64,000 nt of DNA, taken from positions 5,489,001 to 5,553,000 of the forward strand of contig NZ_CP107902.1 in NCBI RefSeq assembly GCF_036013935.1, read 5' to 3'. The stretch comes from Streptomyces sp. NBC_00461. GTDB lineage: Bacteria > Actinomycetota > Actinomycetes > Streptomycetales > Streptomycetaceae. The notes beneath the pieces were generated by a model. The model was not told the DNA's origin and made no database searches. It saw only the letters and a list, made by a program, of their open reading frames with translations. The translations under genes and the position numbers were made by a program. Shown here piece after piece: positions 10,830 through 18,639 of the stretch. Position 1 is the stretch's first letter, and each line of letters opens with the position of its first letter.

Positions 10830-11654
10830 ATGAGTACGACAGGCGCGTCCGCCGATCCGCTCGCGGCCCTGGGTTCGCTGCCCGGTGTGACCGAGTCCGT
10901 GGAGTCCGTGCGCAAGGCCGTGGACCGGGTCTACGGACACCGGGTCATGAGGCGCCGCAGCAACGAGATCACCTCCGAGGCGGCGCTGCGCGGCGCTCGC
11001 GGGTCCGCGGCACTGTCCGGTGCCGACTGGGCCCTCGAAGAGGTGCGCCGGCGCACCGACTTCAGCGGTGACGACGATGCGCGCGTGGTGGGTGCGGCCC
11101 TGAGGCTGACCGCCGAGGCGGGTCAACTGCTCTCCATCTGGCGGCAGTCGCCGCTGAGGGTGCTGGCGCGACTGCACCTGGTGGCCGCGGCGGGCAACGG
11201 GGACGAGGTGGGACGGCCGCGACAGACGGGCGAGCCGGTCGACGAGCCGCTCATCGAACTGCCGCTGCCGGACGCCGACGAGGTGCACGGCCGGTTGGAG
11301 GGCCTGTCCGAGCTGGTCATCACCGGCAGCTCCGCGCCCGCCCTGGTGACGGCCGCCGTCGTCCACGGCGAACTCCTCGCGCTGCGCCCCTTCACGTCCC
11401 GCAACGGCCTCGTCGCGCGCACCGCCGAACGCATCGTCCTGGTGGGCAGCGGCCTCGACCCGAAATCCGTGTGCGCCGCCGAGGTCGGCCACGCCGAGCT
11501 GGGGCGCGCGGCCTATCTGGCGGCGCTGGACGGATACGTCTCCGGTACTCCGGAGGGCATGTCCGCCTGGATCGCCCACTGCGGCAGGGCGGTCGAGCTG
11601 GGCGCGCGCGAGTCCACGGCCGTGTGCGAGGCGCTGCAGCGTGGGGCGGCGTAA
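10830..11654 (+). CDS. Degenerate Fic-domain protein
   Basis: A 274-residue protein with a Fic (AMPylation) fold in its second half. The active-site loop normally reads HPFx[D/E]GNGRxxR; here it is RPFTSRNGLVAR. The catalytic His is Arg, the acidic residue is Ser, the first Gly is Arg and the phosphate-binding Arg is Leu; only NG and the last Arg remain. AMP transfer by the usual chemistry is therefore unlikely. Related Streptomyces proteins are sometimes labelled oxidoreductase without support. The start ATG lies in a 100-bp spacer shared with the CooC-like gene. A 12-bp-stem terminator follows. The role is unknown. Confidence 0.75.
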   Translation: MSTTGASADPLAALGSLPGVTESVESVRKAVDRVYGHRVMRRRSNEITSEAALRGARGSAALSGADWALEEVRRRTDFSGDDDARVVGAALRLTAEAGQLLSIWRQSPLRVLARLHLVAAAGNGDEVGRPRQTGEPVDEPLIELPLPDADEVHGRLEGLSELVITGSSAPALVTAAVVHGELLALRPFTSRNGLVARTAERIVLVGSGLDPKSVCAAEVGHAELGRAAYLAALDGYVSGTPEGMSAWIAHCGRAVELGARESTAVCEALQRGAA

Positions 11655-11673
11655 GAAACCGGGGAAAAGGGTT

Positions 11674-11701
11674 GCGGCGGTACGAGGATTCGTACCGCCG
11701 C
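11674..11701 (+). terminator. Stem-loop terminator of the Fic-like gene
   Basis: A perfect 12-bp stem, GCGGCGGTACGA and its complement, with a GGAT loop starts 20 bases after the stop codon. Confidence 0.75.
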
Positions 11702-12023
11702 TGGCATGTTCACCGGGTTACCAAGCGTCCTCGATGTATTGCCCATCAGGCCGGGAACGTTGCCCGTCACCTGGTGCGGCTGGCCCGTAATCGACGGGTC
11801 GACGTCGCGTGGGTGCTCGATGTCCATGCTCGGTCCGTGGGCCAAATGCGTTATTAAGGTGATCCTTTCGGATGTCCTTGGTCTCGCGGGCCGTTAACCC
11901 CTTTGTACTCCAGGACCGAAGCAAGCGGAACCCCCGGCTGTGCTTCTTTACTTTTAGTCTCAAATAGGTTGCAAACGGGCGTCGGTATATCGAACGAGGT
12001 CGGGCAGTCGGTGAACCGGCAGT
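11702..12023. other. Intergenic stretch without a supported gene
   Basis: About 320 bases between the Fic-like terminator and the 3' end of the HAD phosphatase gene, with lower G+C than the neighbours. Short open frames on both strands lack ribosome sites and Streptomyces-like codon bias. I see no RNA structure I can name. A small RNA is possible but unsupported. Confidence 0.4.
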
Positions 12024-12857
12024 TCAGGCGACCGCCGACCGGCGTCGGCTCGCGTACCAGACCAGACCCGCGGTGGCGGCCGCGGCGCCTATTGCGGCGG
12101 CCGCGACGAGTGCCGGACGGGGCGGTACGGAGAATGTCGGGATCCGCTGCTTGAGCCGGACCGGCCGGTGGAAATCGAGAATCGGCCACCCGCGCGCGAG
12201 TGCCTCGCGGCGCAGCGTGCGGTCCGGGTTCACGGCGTGCGGATGACCGACCTCCTGCAGCATCGGCAGATCGGTCGCCGAGTCGCTGTAGGCGTAGCAG
12301 CGGTCGAGGTCGTACCCCTCGGACCGGGCCAGTTCCTTGACCGCCTCCGCCTTCGTCGGGCCGTACGCGTAGTACGCCACCTCGCCGGTGAAGCAGCCGT
12401 CCTCGCCGACGACCATGCGCGTCGCCACCACGCGGTCCGCGCCGAGCAGCTCGCCGATCGGCTCCACCACCTCGGCGCCCGACGTCGACACGATGACGAC
12501 GTCGCGGCCGGCGGTGTGGTGCTCCTCGATGAGGGAGGCGGCCTCGTCGTAGATGATCGGGTCGATCAGGTCGTGCAGGGTCTCGGCGACGATCTCCTTG
12601 ACCTGCTGGACGTTCCAGCCACGGACGAGCTGCGAGAGGTACTTGCGCGTCCGCTCCATCTGGTCGTGGTCCATGCCGCCGACGAGGAAGACGAACTGGG
12701 CATATGCGGTACGCAAGGCGGCGCGGCGGTTGATCAGCCCGCCTTGGTAGAACGACTTGCTGAACGTGAGCGTGCTCGACTTCGCAATGACCGTCTTGTC
12801 CAGGTCAAAGAAGGCAGCTGTGCGGGGCGAGGAGTGGTTTTCCACGACCCCGAGCAT
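12024..12857 (-). CDS. HAD-superfamily phosphatase (SerB-like, class IB) with carboxy-terminal membrane anchor
   Basis: A 277-residue protein of the HAD-IB group. Motif I is FFDLDKT (nucleophile Asp18 and Asp20). Motif II is IVSTSG and motif IV is YSDSATDLPML. A Pro/Arg linker leads to one carboxy-terminal hydrophobic helix (PALVAAAAIGAAAATAGLVWYA) ending in RRR, so the catalytic part is probably tethered on the cytoplasmic side. The substrate is not known; phosphoserine or a phospholipid headgroup phosphate are the family options. This gene typically stands next to ssd and the tad genes in Actinobacteria; it is divergent from ssd here. Confidence 0.88.
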   Translation of the reverse strand: MLGVVENHSSPRTAAFFDLDKTVIAKSSTLTFSKSFYQGGLINRRAALRTAYAQFVFLVGGMDHDQMERTRKYLSQLVRGWNVQQVKEIVAETLHDLIDPIIYDEAASLIEEHHTAGRDVVIVSTSGAEVVEPIGELLGADRVVATRMVVGEDGCFTGEVAYYAYGPTKAEAVKELARSEGYDLDRCYAYSDSATDLPMLQEVGHPHAVNPDRTLRREALARGWPILDFHRPVRLKQRIPTFSVPPRPALVAAAAIGAAAATAGLVWYASRRRSAVA

Positions 12858-13440
12858 AGGCGCAGCCCATTCGGCGTAAGGTGTGGCGCGTGGGTTTGCC
12901 TGAGAAGGCTCTCGGGTACACCATGGAAGTCACGGATCGTTCGCGACCGTGCTAACGCGGTCCGGCTCCTCCCCCCCCGAGTCGGCCGTGAAGGCGACCC
13001 CCACTCTCCCCCCCGGTGGGGGTCGTCGCATGTCCGGGTGGGTTTTTCCTCTTTTCATGCGGCTGTACGGCCGTTGCGAGGCGGCTGCGGCCGCCTCTTC
13101 CGCATGCCCGCGATCCGTCACTGTGCGTAGCCGTCGAGCTGCTCTGAGGAAGTCGCGCGGAGGTCGTCGAGGGCGCCACCGGTATGGGTGACGGCGATAT
13201 TCACAACCGCCGACTTGTCCACAGTTATCGACCAAGATCCACACGATTCCCGGGATCGCTGCACCGTGATTCAAACGCGTCCGCTCACGCCGAGTTCATG
13301 ACCGGTTCCGGTTTGTCGGGCGGGTTTGGCCGGTTCGTATCGGCCGTTCATATGGAGACCGCTTGCCGGTTCTTCACACGTTTGGGAATCGCGTGGCCGC
13401 AGGGGCTGCGCGAGAGATGCAGCGATGGGGGATGGAAACC
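12858..13440. other. Long spacer between HAD phosphatase and ssd, with hairpins
   Basis: A 583-base spacer between divergent genes. It contains a 9-bp stem (GACCCCCAC, 12996-13004, with 13016-13024) followed by a T-rich run at 13041-13055, and an 8-bp palindrome GAGGCGGC-TGCG-GCCGCCTC at 13078-13097. A DnaA-box-like nonamer lies at 13215-13223. Promoters for both flanking genes must lie here. No credible protein gene was seen. Confidence 0.55.
13215..13223 (+). promoter_or_regulatory. Consensus DnaA-box nonamer TTGTCCACA
   Basis: TTGTCCACA is the preferred DnaA box of Streptomyces. One perfect copy stands about 220 bases upstream of ssd, followed by GTTATCGACC. A single box can be chance, or a DnaA-responsive promoter element in front of a gene linked to septum placement. 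Confidence 0.35.
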
Positions 13441-14544
13441 GTGACCGGAGCCGTCACACACGAACCACCGCCCGCCGCCTCGGGGCGGCAGGCCGGACCA
13501 CTGATCGTCACGGAGGACGTCGAGCTGCTCGACGACCTGCTGCGGCTGTGCGCCGCGGCGGGCGCGACGCCCGAGGTCCACCACTCGTTTCCGCAGCGTG
13601 CGGGCGGTTGGGAGGCCGCACCGCTCGTCCTGGTCGGCGACGACGCGGCACGGCGCGTGCGCGGGGCCGCACGCAGGCGAGGAGTGGTGCTGGTCGGCCG
13701 TGACCAGGACGACTCCGGGGTCTGGCGCCGGGCCGTCGAGATCGGCGCCGACCACGTGCTGATGCTGCCCGACGGCGAACAGTGGCTGGTCGACCGGATC
13801 GCGGACGTGGCCGAGGGCGTGGGGCGGCCCGCCCTCACCGTGGGCGTCATCGGGGGCCGCGGCGGGGCCGGAGCATCCACACTCGCGTGCGCCCTCGCCG
13901 TCACCTCCGCGCGCGAGGGACTGCGCACCCTGCTCGTGGACGCCGATCCACTGGGCGGTGGACTGGATGTACTCCTCGGCGGCGAGAGCGCCGAGGGGCT
14001 GCGCTGGCCCGCCTTCGCCGCCTCCCGCGGGCGGGTCGGCGGCGGCGCCCTGGAGGAGTCGCTGCCACAGCTCCACTCCCTGCGGGTGCTCAGCTGGGAC
14101 CGAGGTGACCGTATCGCCGTCCCGGCTCAGGCCGTACGGGCGGTGCTCGCCGCGGCCCGGCGACGCGGCGGCACCGTGGTCGTCGACCTGCCGCGCCGTG
14201 TCGACGACGGGGTCGCCGAGGCCCTTGCCCAGCTCGACGTCGGGCTCCTGGTGGTCCCCGGCGAACTGCGCGCCGTGGCCGCGGCCGGGCGGGTGGCGTC
14301 CGCCGTCGGCATGGTCCTGCGCGACCTGAGGGTCGCGGTACGGGGTCCGTACGCACCCGGGCTCGACGACCGTGAGGTGGCCCGGCTGCTCGGACTGCCA
14401 CTGGCAGGCGAACTGCCCGTGGAGACGGGCCTGCTGCGCCCGGGGGAGAGCAAGGCACCGCCCGCTGCAGGCGGCCGCGGGCCCCTGGCGCGCTTCTGCA
14501 AGGAGTTCTGGGAGCGGGCGCTGGTCGAAACGGGTGGCGCATGA
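13441..14544 (+). CDS. ssd: Septum-site-determining protein Ssd (CpaE/MinD-like)
   Basis: A 367-residue protein with an amino-terminal receiver-like region (VTEDVELLDDLLRLCAAAG) and a MinD/ParA-like ATPase half. The P-loop reads GGRGGAGASTLACALA. The usual Walker Lys residues are missing, as is known for this actinobacterial Ssd/CpaE group. LLVDADPLGGGLDVLLGG follows. I chose GTG at 13441 because GGGGGA lies 8 bases before it; upstream ATGs at 13363 and 13432 lack spacing. Homologues affect septum formation and probably localise the tad pilus machine. It is the first gene of the tad operon; its stop overlaps the tadA start (ATGA). Confidence 0.88.
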   Translation: MTGAVTHEPPPAASGRQAGPLIVTEDVELLDDLLRLCAAAGATPEVHHSFPQRAGGWEAAPLVLVGDDAARRVRGAARRRGVVLVGRDQDDSGVWRRAVEIGADHVLMLPDGEQWLVDRIADVAEGVGRPALTVGVIGGRGGAGASTLACALAVTSAREGLRTLLVDADPLGGGLDVLLGGESAEGLRWPAFAASRGRVGGGALEESLPQLHSLRVLSWDRGDRIAVPAQAVRAVLAAARRRGGTVVVDLPRRVDDGVAEALAQLDVGLLVVPGELRAVAAAGRVASAVGMVLRDLRVAVRGPYAPGLDDREVARLLGLPLAGELPVETGLLRPGESKAPPAAGGRGPLARFCKEFWERALVETGGA

Positions 14545-15770
14545 GTGGCGGTCCGGGCGCTTCGCAGGCGCCGTGGAGGTCGAGCGGCATCGCGGCCACT
14601 GCGACGACCGGTCCGGGCCCGTCGCAGGGGCTCCTGGACGGCGTACGGCAGTGGCTCGTCGAGAGCGGGGCCGAGCCGACACCCGCGCGCGTGGCGCAGG
14701 CGTTGCGGGAGCAGGGGCGGGTCCTGGGTGACGCCGAAGTCCTCGGCGCGGCCGAGCAGTTGCGGTCCGAACTGGTCGGCAGCGGTCCACTGGAACCGCT
14801 GCTCGCCGATCCGTCGGTCACCGACGTGCTGGTGACGGCCCCGGACCGGGTCTGGGTGGACCGGGGCGGCGGACTGGAGCTGACCTCGGTGTCCTTCCCG
14901 GACGCCGGTGCCGTACGACGTCTCGCGCAGCGCCTGGCCGCGGTGGCCGGACGGCGGCTCGACGACGCCCGGCCGTGGGCAGACGCCCGGCTGCCCGACG
15001 GGACGCGACTTCATGCGGTGCTGCCCCCCGTGGCCGTGGCCTGCACATCTCTGTCGCTGCGCGTCGTACGGCCCCGGGCGTTCACCCTCGACGAACTGGT
15101 TGCGGCGGGCACGGTGCCGCCGGGCGGGGACCGCGTGCTGCGCGCGCTGCTGGACGCGCGGCTGTCGTTTCTCATCAGCGGCGGGACGGGCAGCGGCAAG
15201 ACGACGTTGTTGAGCGCGTTGCTGGGGCTGGTCGGACGCGGCGAGCGGATCGTGCTCGCCGAGGACTCGGCGGAGCTGCGGCCGGACCATCCGCATGTCG
15301 TCCGCCTCGAGACCAGACCCGCCAACCAGGAGGGCGCCGGACTCGTCACGCTGCAGGACCTCGTGCGGCAGGCACTGCGGATGCGGCCCGACCGGTTGGT
15401 CGTGGGCGAGGTGCGCGGGCCCGAAGTGGTGCATCTGCTGGCCGCGTTGAACACCGGCCATGAGGGGGGCTGCGGCACCGTGCACGCCAATGCCGCCGCC
15501 GATGTACCGGCCCGGCTGGAGGCGCTCGGTACGGCGGCCGGGCTCGACCGGGCCGCGCTGCACAGCCAGTTGGCGGCGGCGCTGTCGGTGGTTCTGCATC
15601 TCGTGCGGGACCGGACCGGGCGGCGGCGGATCGCCGAAGTACACGTCCTGGAGCGAGATCCGTCAGGGCTGGTGCGGACGGTGCCGGCGCTGCGGTGGGG
15701 CGCGGAGGCGTTCGCGTACGAGCGGGGGTGGGAGCGGCTGCGGGGGCTGCTTCAGAGCGAGAAGCAGTAG
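14541..15770 (+). CDS. tadA: TadA-type secretion ATPase (type IV pilus/conjugation-like)
   Basis: A 409-residue hexameric secretion ATPase. The amino-terminal domain (residues 30-150) contains PLLADPSVTDVLV. The RecA-like domain has Walker A ISGGTGSGKTTLLSALLG, an Asp box LAEDSAEL, Walker B-type RPDRLVVGEVRGPE and a His box TGHEGGCGTVHANAA. It would power assembly of the Flp pilus at the inner face of the membrane, with TadB and TadC as the membrane platform. It overlaps ssd by 4 bases and is followed after 54 bases by tadB. That spacer consists of a GGGAGCGGGACCAGGAAC-like repeat. Confidence 0.93.
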   Translation: MSGGPGASQAPWRSSGIAATATTGPGPSQGLLDGVRQWLVESGAEPTPARVAQALREQGRVLGDAEVLGAAEQLRSELVGSGPLEPLLADPSVTDVLVTAPDRVWVDRGGGLELTSVSFPDAGAVRRLAQRLAAVAGRRLDDARPWADARLPDGTRLHAVLPPVAVACTSLSLRVVRPRAFTLDELVAAGTVPPGGDRVLRALLDARLSFLISGGTGSGKTTLLSALLGLVGRGERIVLAEDSAELRPDHPHVVRLETRPANQEGAGLVTLQDLVRQALRMRPDRLVVGEVRGPEVVHLLAALNTGHEGGCGTVHANAAADVPARLEALGTAAGLDRAALHSQLAAALSVVLHLVRDRTGRRRIAEVHVLERDPSGLVRTVPALRWGAEAFAYERGWERLRGLLQSEKQ

Positions 15771-15822
15771 CGGGACCAGGAACGGGAGCGGGACCAGGAA
15801 CGGGAGCGGGAGCGAGAGGGAG
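15771..15822 (+). repeat. Short purine-rich direct repeat between tadA and tadB
   Basis: The unit CGGGACCAGGAACGGGAG is present almost twice in tandem, followed by a degenerate piece. It fills the only real gap in the tad operon and may provide spaced ribosome sites for tadB. Confidence 0.5.
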
Positions 15823-15824
15823 CG

Positions 15825-16706
15825 GTGACGGGGATGGAGATCGGGATGGGCGGGACGGCGATGGGGGCGGCCGTGGTGTGTGCCGGTGCGGCTGCCCTGC
15901 TGATGGGCGGATGGCACTCCGGGGCGCGCCGGGCCCAGCTGTTGCTCGCGGGCGGCGGAGTGGTGGGCGCCGGGCCGCCCTCCTGGCGGGATGCGGCCGG
16001 GGAGCTGCGGCGCATCCGCGGGCGGCTGCGGGCCGAGTGGTGGGCACTGTTCGCGGGCGTGGTGCTGGCGATTCTGGGTGCCTCGGTGCTGCCGGTCGTC
16101 GCGGGGGCGGCCGGGGTGCCCCTGCTACGGAGGGTCCGGCTGGCCGGGGAGGCCCGGCGGGACCGGGAGAGCCGCGGGGAAGCCGTGATCGCGCTGTGCG
16201 GGGCGCTCACCGGGGAGGTGCGCGCCGGGCGGCAACCGGGAGAGGCGCTGCTGCGTGCCGCACAGGATTCCGGCGGGCTCGGGAGCGGGCAGGCCGTGGT
16301 GCTGGCGGCGGCGCGGTTCGGCGGCGATGTGCCGGGCGCGCTGGCGGTGGCGGCGCGCCAACCGGGCGCCGAGGGACTCCTGGGCCTCGCGGCGTGCTGG
16401 CGGGTGGCCGTGGACCAGGGCGCGGGCCTCGCGGCCGGACTCGACCGGCTCGAAGGGGCGTTGCGCTCGGAGCGGGATCAACGCGCCGATCTGCGCGCCC
16501 AGTTGGCGGGGGCGCGGTCCACGGCGGTGATGCTCGCGGGGCTGCCGGCGCTGGGACTCGCCCTCGGCACGGCCCTCGGGGCCCACCCGCTGCATGTGCT
16601 GCTGCACACCGGAGCCGGGCTCGGCTGTCTGTTGGCCGGCGGGTTGCTGGAGGGTCTGGGGATGTGGTGGGCGATGCGGATCGTGCGGGGAGCGGAGGCG
16701 GCGTGA
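15825..16706 (+). CDS. tadB: TadB-like type II secretion F-domain membrane protein
   Basis: A 293-residue inner-membrane platform protein. A first hydrophobic helix (AAVVCAGAAALLMGG) is followed by a second pair (FAGVVLAILGASVLPVVAGAAG), the cytoplasmic four-helix T2SF domain (GALTGEVRAGRQPGEALLRAA onward), and two carboxy-terminal membrane helices. The GTG start has AGAGGGAG upstream. The stop overlaps the tadC start (GTGA). It would pair with TadC under the TadA ATPase. Confidence 0.87.
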   Translation: MTGMEIGMGGTAMGAAVVCAGAAALLMGGWHSGARRAQLLLAGGGVVGAGPPSWRDAAGELRRIRGRLRAEWWALFAGVVLAILGASVLPVVAGAAGVPLLRRVRLAGEARRDRESRGEAVIALCGALTGEVRAGRQPGEALLRAAQDSGGLGSGQAVVLAAARFGGDVPGALAVAARQPGAEGLLGLAACWRVAVDQGAGLAAGLDRLEGALRSERDQRADLRAQLAGARSTAVMLAGLPALGLALGTALGAHPLHVLLHTGAGLGCLLAGGLLEGLGMWWAMRIVRGAEAA

Positions 16707-17491
16707 GTGCGGAAGTTTTCCACAGGCTGGGGGTGACCGTGGGGGCGTTGCTCGTCCTCGGGTGGCTGCTGCTCCGGCTGGAGACGGTACGGCGTGAGCG
16801 GAGGGTGATCAAGCGGTTGGCCGGGCTTGTGGCAGGCGTCGAGGTGACGCGGGCCAGGCCGCGCTTGGAGGTGCGGGATGCCGCGCGCCGATGGCTGCCT
16901 GCCGTCGGGGTGGTGTGCGCGGGGTGGGTTCTGGTCGGCAACCTCGCCGGTGCCCTGGTGGGGCTGGTCGTCGCGGGCGGGCTGTGGCGGTGGCGTGCGC
17001 GGCAAGCGGCGGCAGGCGGTGCGGAGATCAACGACGCGAGCGAGGCGGCCCGTCAACTCCCGCTCTCCGCCGACCTGGTGGCCGCCTGCATCGCCGCCGG
17101 CGCGGGGACCGTCGTCGCGGCGCGGGCCGTCGGCGAGGCGCTGGGCGGCCCCGTCGGGGACGCGCTGGCGCGAGGCGCGGCTGAGGTGCGGCTGGGCGGC
17201 GAACCGGCCGAGGCCTGGCAAAGGCTCGCCGCGCTGCCGGGCGCAGGACCTCTGGCGCGGCTGCTGGAACGGGCCGACGTGTCCGGGCTGCCCGCCGCCA
17301 CACCGGTCGCGCGCCTCGCGGCGGACGTCCGCGCCGACTGGGCCCGCGCCGCGACGACACGGGCCCGGCGGGCGGCCGTCATGGTCACCGCACCGGTAGG
17401 CCTGTGTTTCCTGCCCGCGTTCATCGCGATCGGCGTACTGCCTGTGGTGATCGGGCTCGCTGGCGGGGTGCTGGGAGGAGGTGGTGGATGA
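16703..17491 (+). CDS. tadC: TadC-like type II secretion F-domain membrane protein
   Basis: A 262-residue protein with an amino-terminal membrane helix (VTVGALLVLGWLLLRLE). A second hydrophobic pair surrounds VVCAGWVLVGNLAGALVGLV. The T2SF core (LPLSADLVAACIAAGAGT) and a closing membrane hairpin end in Gly residues. It is translationally coupled to tadB by a GTGA overlap. It forms the second half of the TadB/TadC platform. Confidence 0.85.
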   Translation: MSAEVFHRLGVTVGALLVLGWLLLRLETVRRERRVIKRLAGLVAGVEVTRARPRLEVRDAARRWLPAVGVVCAGWVLVGNLAGALVGLVVAGGLWRWRARQAAAGGAEINDASEAARQLPLSADLVAACIAAGAGTVVAARAVGEALGGPVGDALARGAAEVRLGGEPAEAWQRLAALPGAGPLARLLERADVSGLPAATPVARLAADVRADWARAATTRARRAAVMVTAPVGLCFLPAFIAIGVLPVVIGLAGGVLGGGGG

Positions 17492-17619
17492 CGGGAGTGA
17501 CGGGAGTGGTCCGGACGGACGGCACCGGGAGGGTGCCGAGCAGCAGGCAGACGAGGTCGAGCGGCAAGGAGCCGACGTCGACGCGAGTGTCAACAGGACT
17601 GAGCCTTACGGGGGTTGAG

Positions 17620-17829
17620 ATGTGCAAGGCGGTACGGGCGCGGCTGCGTGCCCTGGTGTGGGGGGCGCGAGCGGCGCAGAGGGACGCGGGGATGGTCACC
17701 TCGGAGTACGCGATGGGGATCGTGGCGGCGGTGGCCTTCGCGGTGGTCCTCTACAAGGTGGTGACGAGCGGGCAGGTCAGCGCGGAGCTGCAGGGCATCG
17801 TGAAGCAGGCGCTCGATGCGCGGATGTGA
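17620..17829 (+). CDS. Flp-type (type IVb) pilin, DUF4244
   Basis: A 69-residue small pilin. After a basic 24-residue leader the sequence reads G-MVTSEYAMG: cleavage after Gly24 would leave Glu at +5 and Tyr at +6 of the mature protein, the type IVb (Flp) signature. One long hydrophobic helix follows (MGIVAAVAFAVVLYKVVTSG), then a short amphipathic tail. I chose ATG 17620 (GGGGG 5 bases upstream), which gives a normal leader. An ATG at 17488, overlapping the tadC stop and also with a good ribosome site, would add 44 hydrophilic residues. It is the probable major subunit of the pilus made by this operon. Confidence 0.8.
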   Translation: MCKAVRARLRALVWGARAAQRDAGMVTSEYAMGIVAAVAFAVVLYKVVTSGQVSAELQGIVKQALDARM

Positions 17830-18193
17830 GAGCGGATGCGAGGAGGGTGCGGACAGGGGGTTCGTGACGGCGGAGTCGGCCGTGGTGCTGCCCGTGCTGG
17901 TGATGTTCACGATGGCGCTGGTGTGGGGGCTGCTGATGGTGGCCGCGCAGATCCAGTGCGTGGACGCGGCGCGGACGGGGGCGCGTGCGGCGGCCCGCCA
18001 GGACCCGGCCGACTCGGTGGTCGCGGTGACCCGCGAGGCTGCCCCGCGCGGTGCGGAGGTCACGGTCGACCGGGAGGGGGACCAGGTCCGAGTGGTCGTG
18101 GCGGCGAAGCCCCCTGCCCTGCACGGTCTGCCCTTCGAGGTGCGGGAGCAGGCCGTGGCTGCCACGGAGGAGACCGTGGGGGCGGGGTCGTGA
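17816..18193 (+). CDS. tadE: TadE-like pseudopilin
   Basis: A 125-residue TadE-family protein. The processing/helix region reads VTAESAVVLPVLVMFTMALVWGLL, with Glu near the start of the helix as in pilin-like proteins. It is followed by the TadE pattern IQCVDAARTGARAAAR. The ATG lies inside the end of the pilin gene, 14 bases overlapping. A GTG directly before TAES would remove the leader and is less likely. It is a minor pilin for the tad machine. Confidence 0.85.
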   Translation: MRGCESGCEEGADRGFVTAESAVVLPVLVMFTMALVWGLLMVAAQIQCVDAARTGARAAARQDPADSVVAVTREAAPRGAEVTVDREGDQVRVVVAAKPPALHGLPFEVREQAVAATEETVGAGS

Positions 18194-18639
18194 GAGCCGG
18201 GTTCACAGCCGGGTTCTCGGGGCGCCGGTGGGCCCCCGGCCGGGACGGTGACCGTGGGTCCGCCACGGTATGGAGCGTCGGTGCGATCGCGGTGCTGTGC
18301 GTGGTGTTCGGCGTCGTGCTCGCCCTGGGGCAGGCCGTCGTGGTCCGGCATCGTGCGGCCGGCGGTGCGGACCTCGCGGCGCTGGCGGCGGCCGATCACT
18401 GGGCGGACGGGGCCGCGGGTGCCTGTTCCCGGGCCGACCGGGTCGCCCGGGCACAGGGCGCGCGGTTGGTGCGGTGCGAGGTCGTCGGCGAGATCTCGGA
18501 CGTGACGGCGGCGTCGGGACGGGGGCCGTTCGCGGCGGAGGTCAGGGCACGGGCGGGACCTGCGGGGCCGGAGCCGGCACCTCCGTCACAGGCTCCGCCC
18601 CTGCCTTCTCCTCCGGAGCCCCCCGCAGCAGCACCGTGA
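18190..18639 (+). CDS. TadF/Rv3654c-like pseudopilin
   Basis: A 149-residue protein of the 'helicase/secretion neighbourhood TadE-like' family. The start GTG overlaps the tadE stop (GTGA). An Arg-rich leader ends in DRGSATVWSVGAIAVLC. A single membrane helix is followed by a conserved AGGADLAALAAADH motif and Cys-containing segments (ACSRAD, VRCEV). The tail is Pro-rich. Its last 98 bases overlap the end of the convergent helicase gene, which is where this family got its descriptive name. Confidence 0.82.
   Translation: MRAGFTAGFSGRRWAPGRDGDRGSATVWSVGAIAVLCVVFGVVLALGQAVVVRHRAAGGADLAALAAADHWADGAAGACSRADRVARAQGARLVRCEVVGEISDVTAASGRGPFAAEVRARAGPAGPEPAPPSQAPPLPSPPEPPAAAP

Noticed and set aside
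9749..10915. Longer version of the CooC-like gene starting at 10915
   Set aside because: The extra 62 codons cross the divergent promoter and the start of the Fic-like gene; the P-loop must be amino-terminal in this family.
11706..11897. 63-codon frame between the Fic-like and HAD genes
   Set aside because: No ribosome site, no hydrophobic or conserved pattern, atypical codon use.
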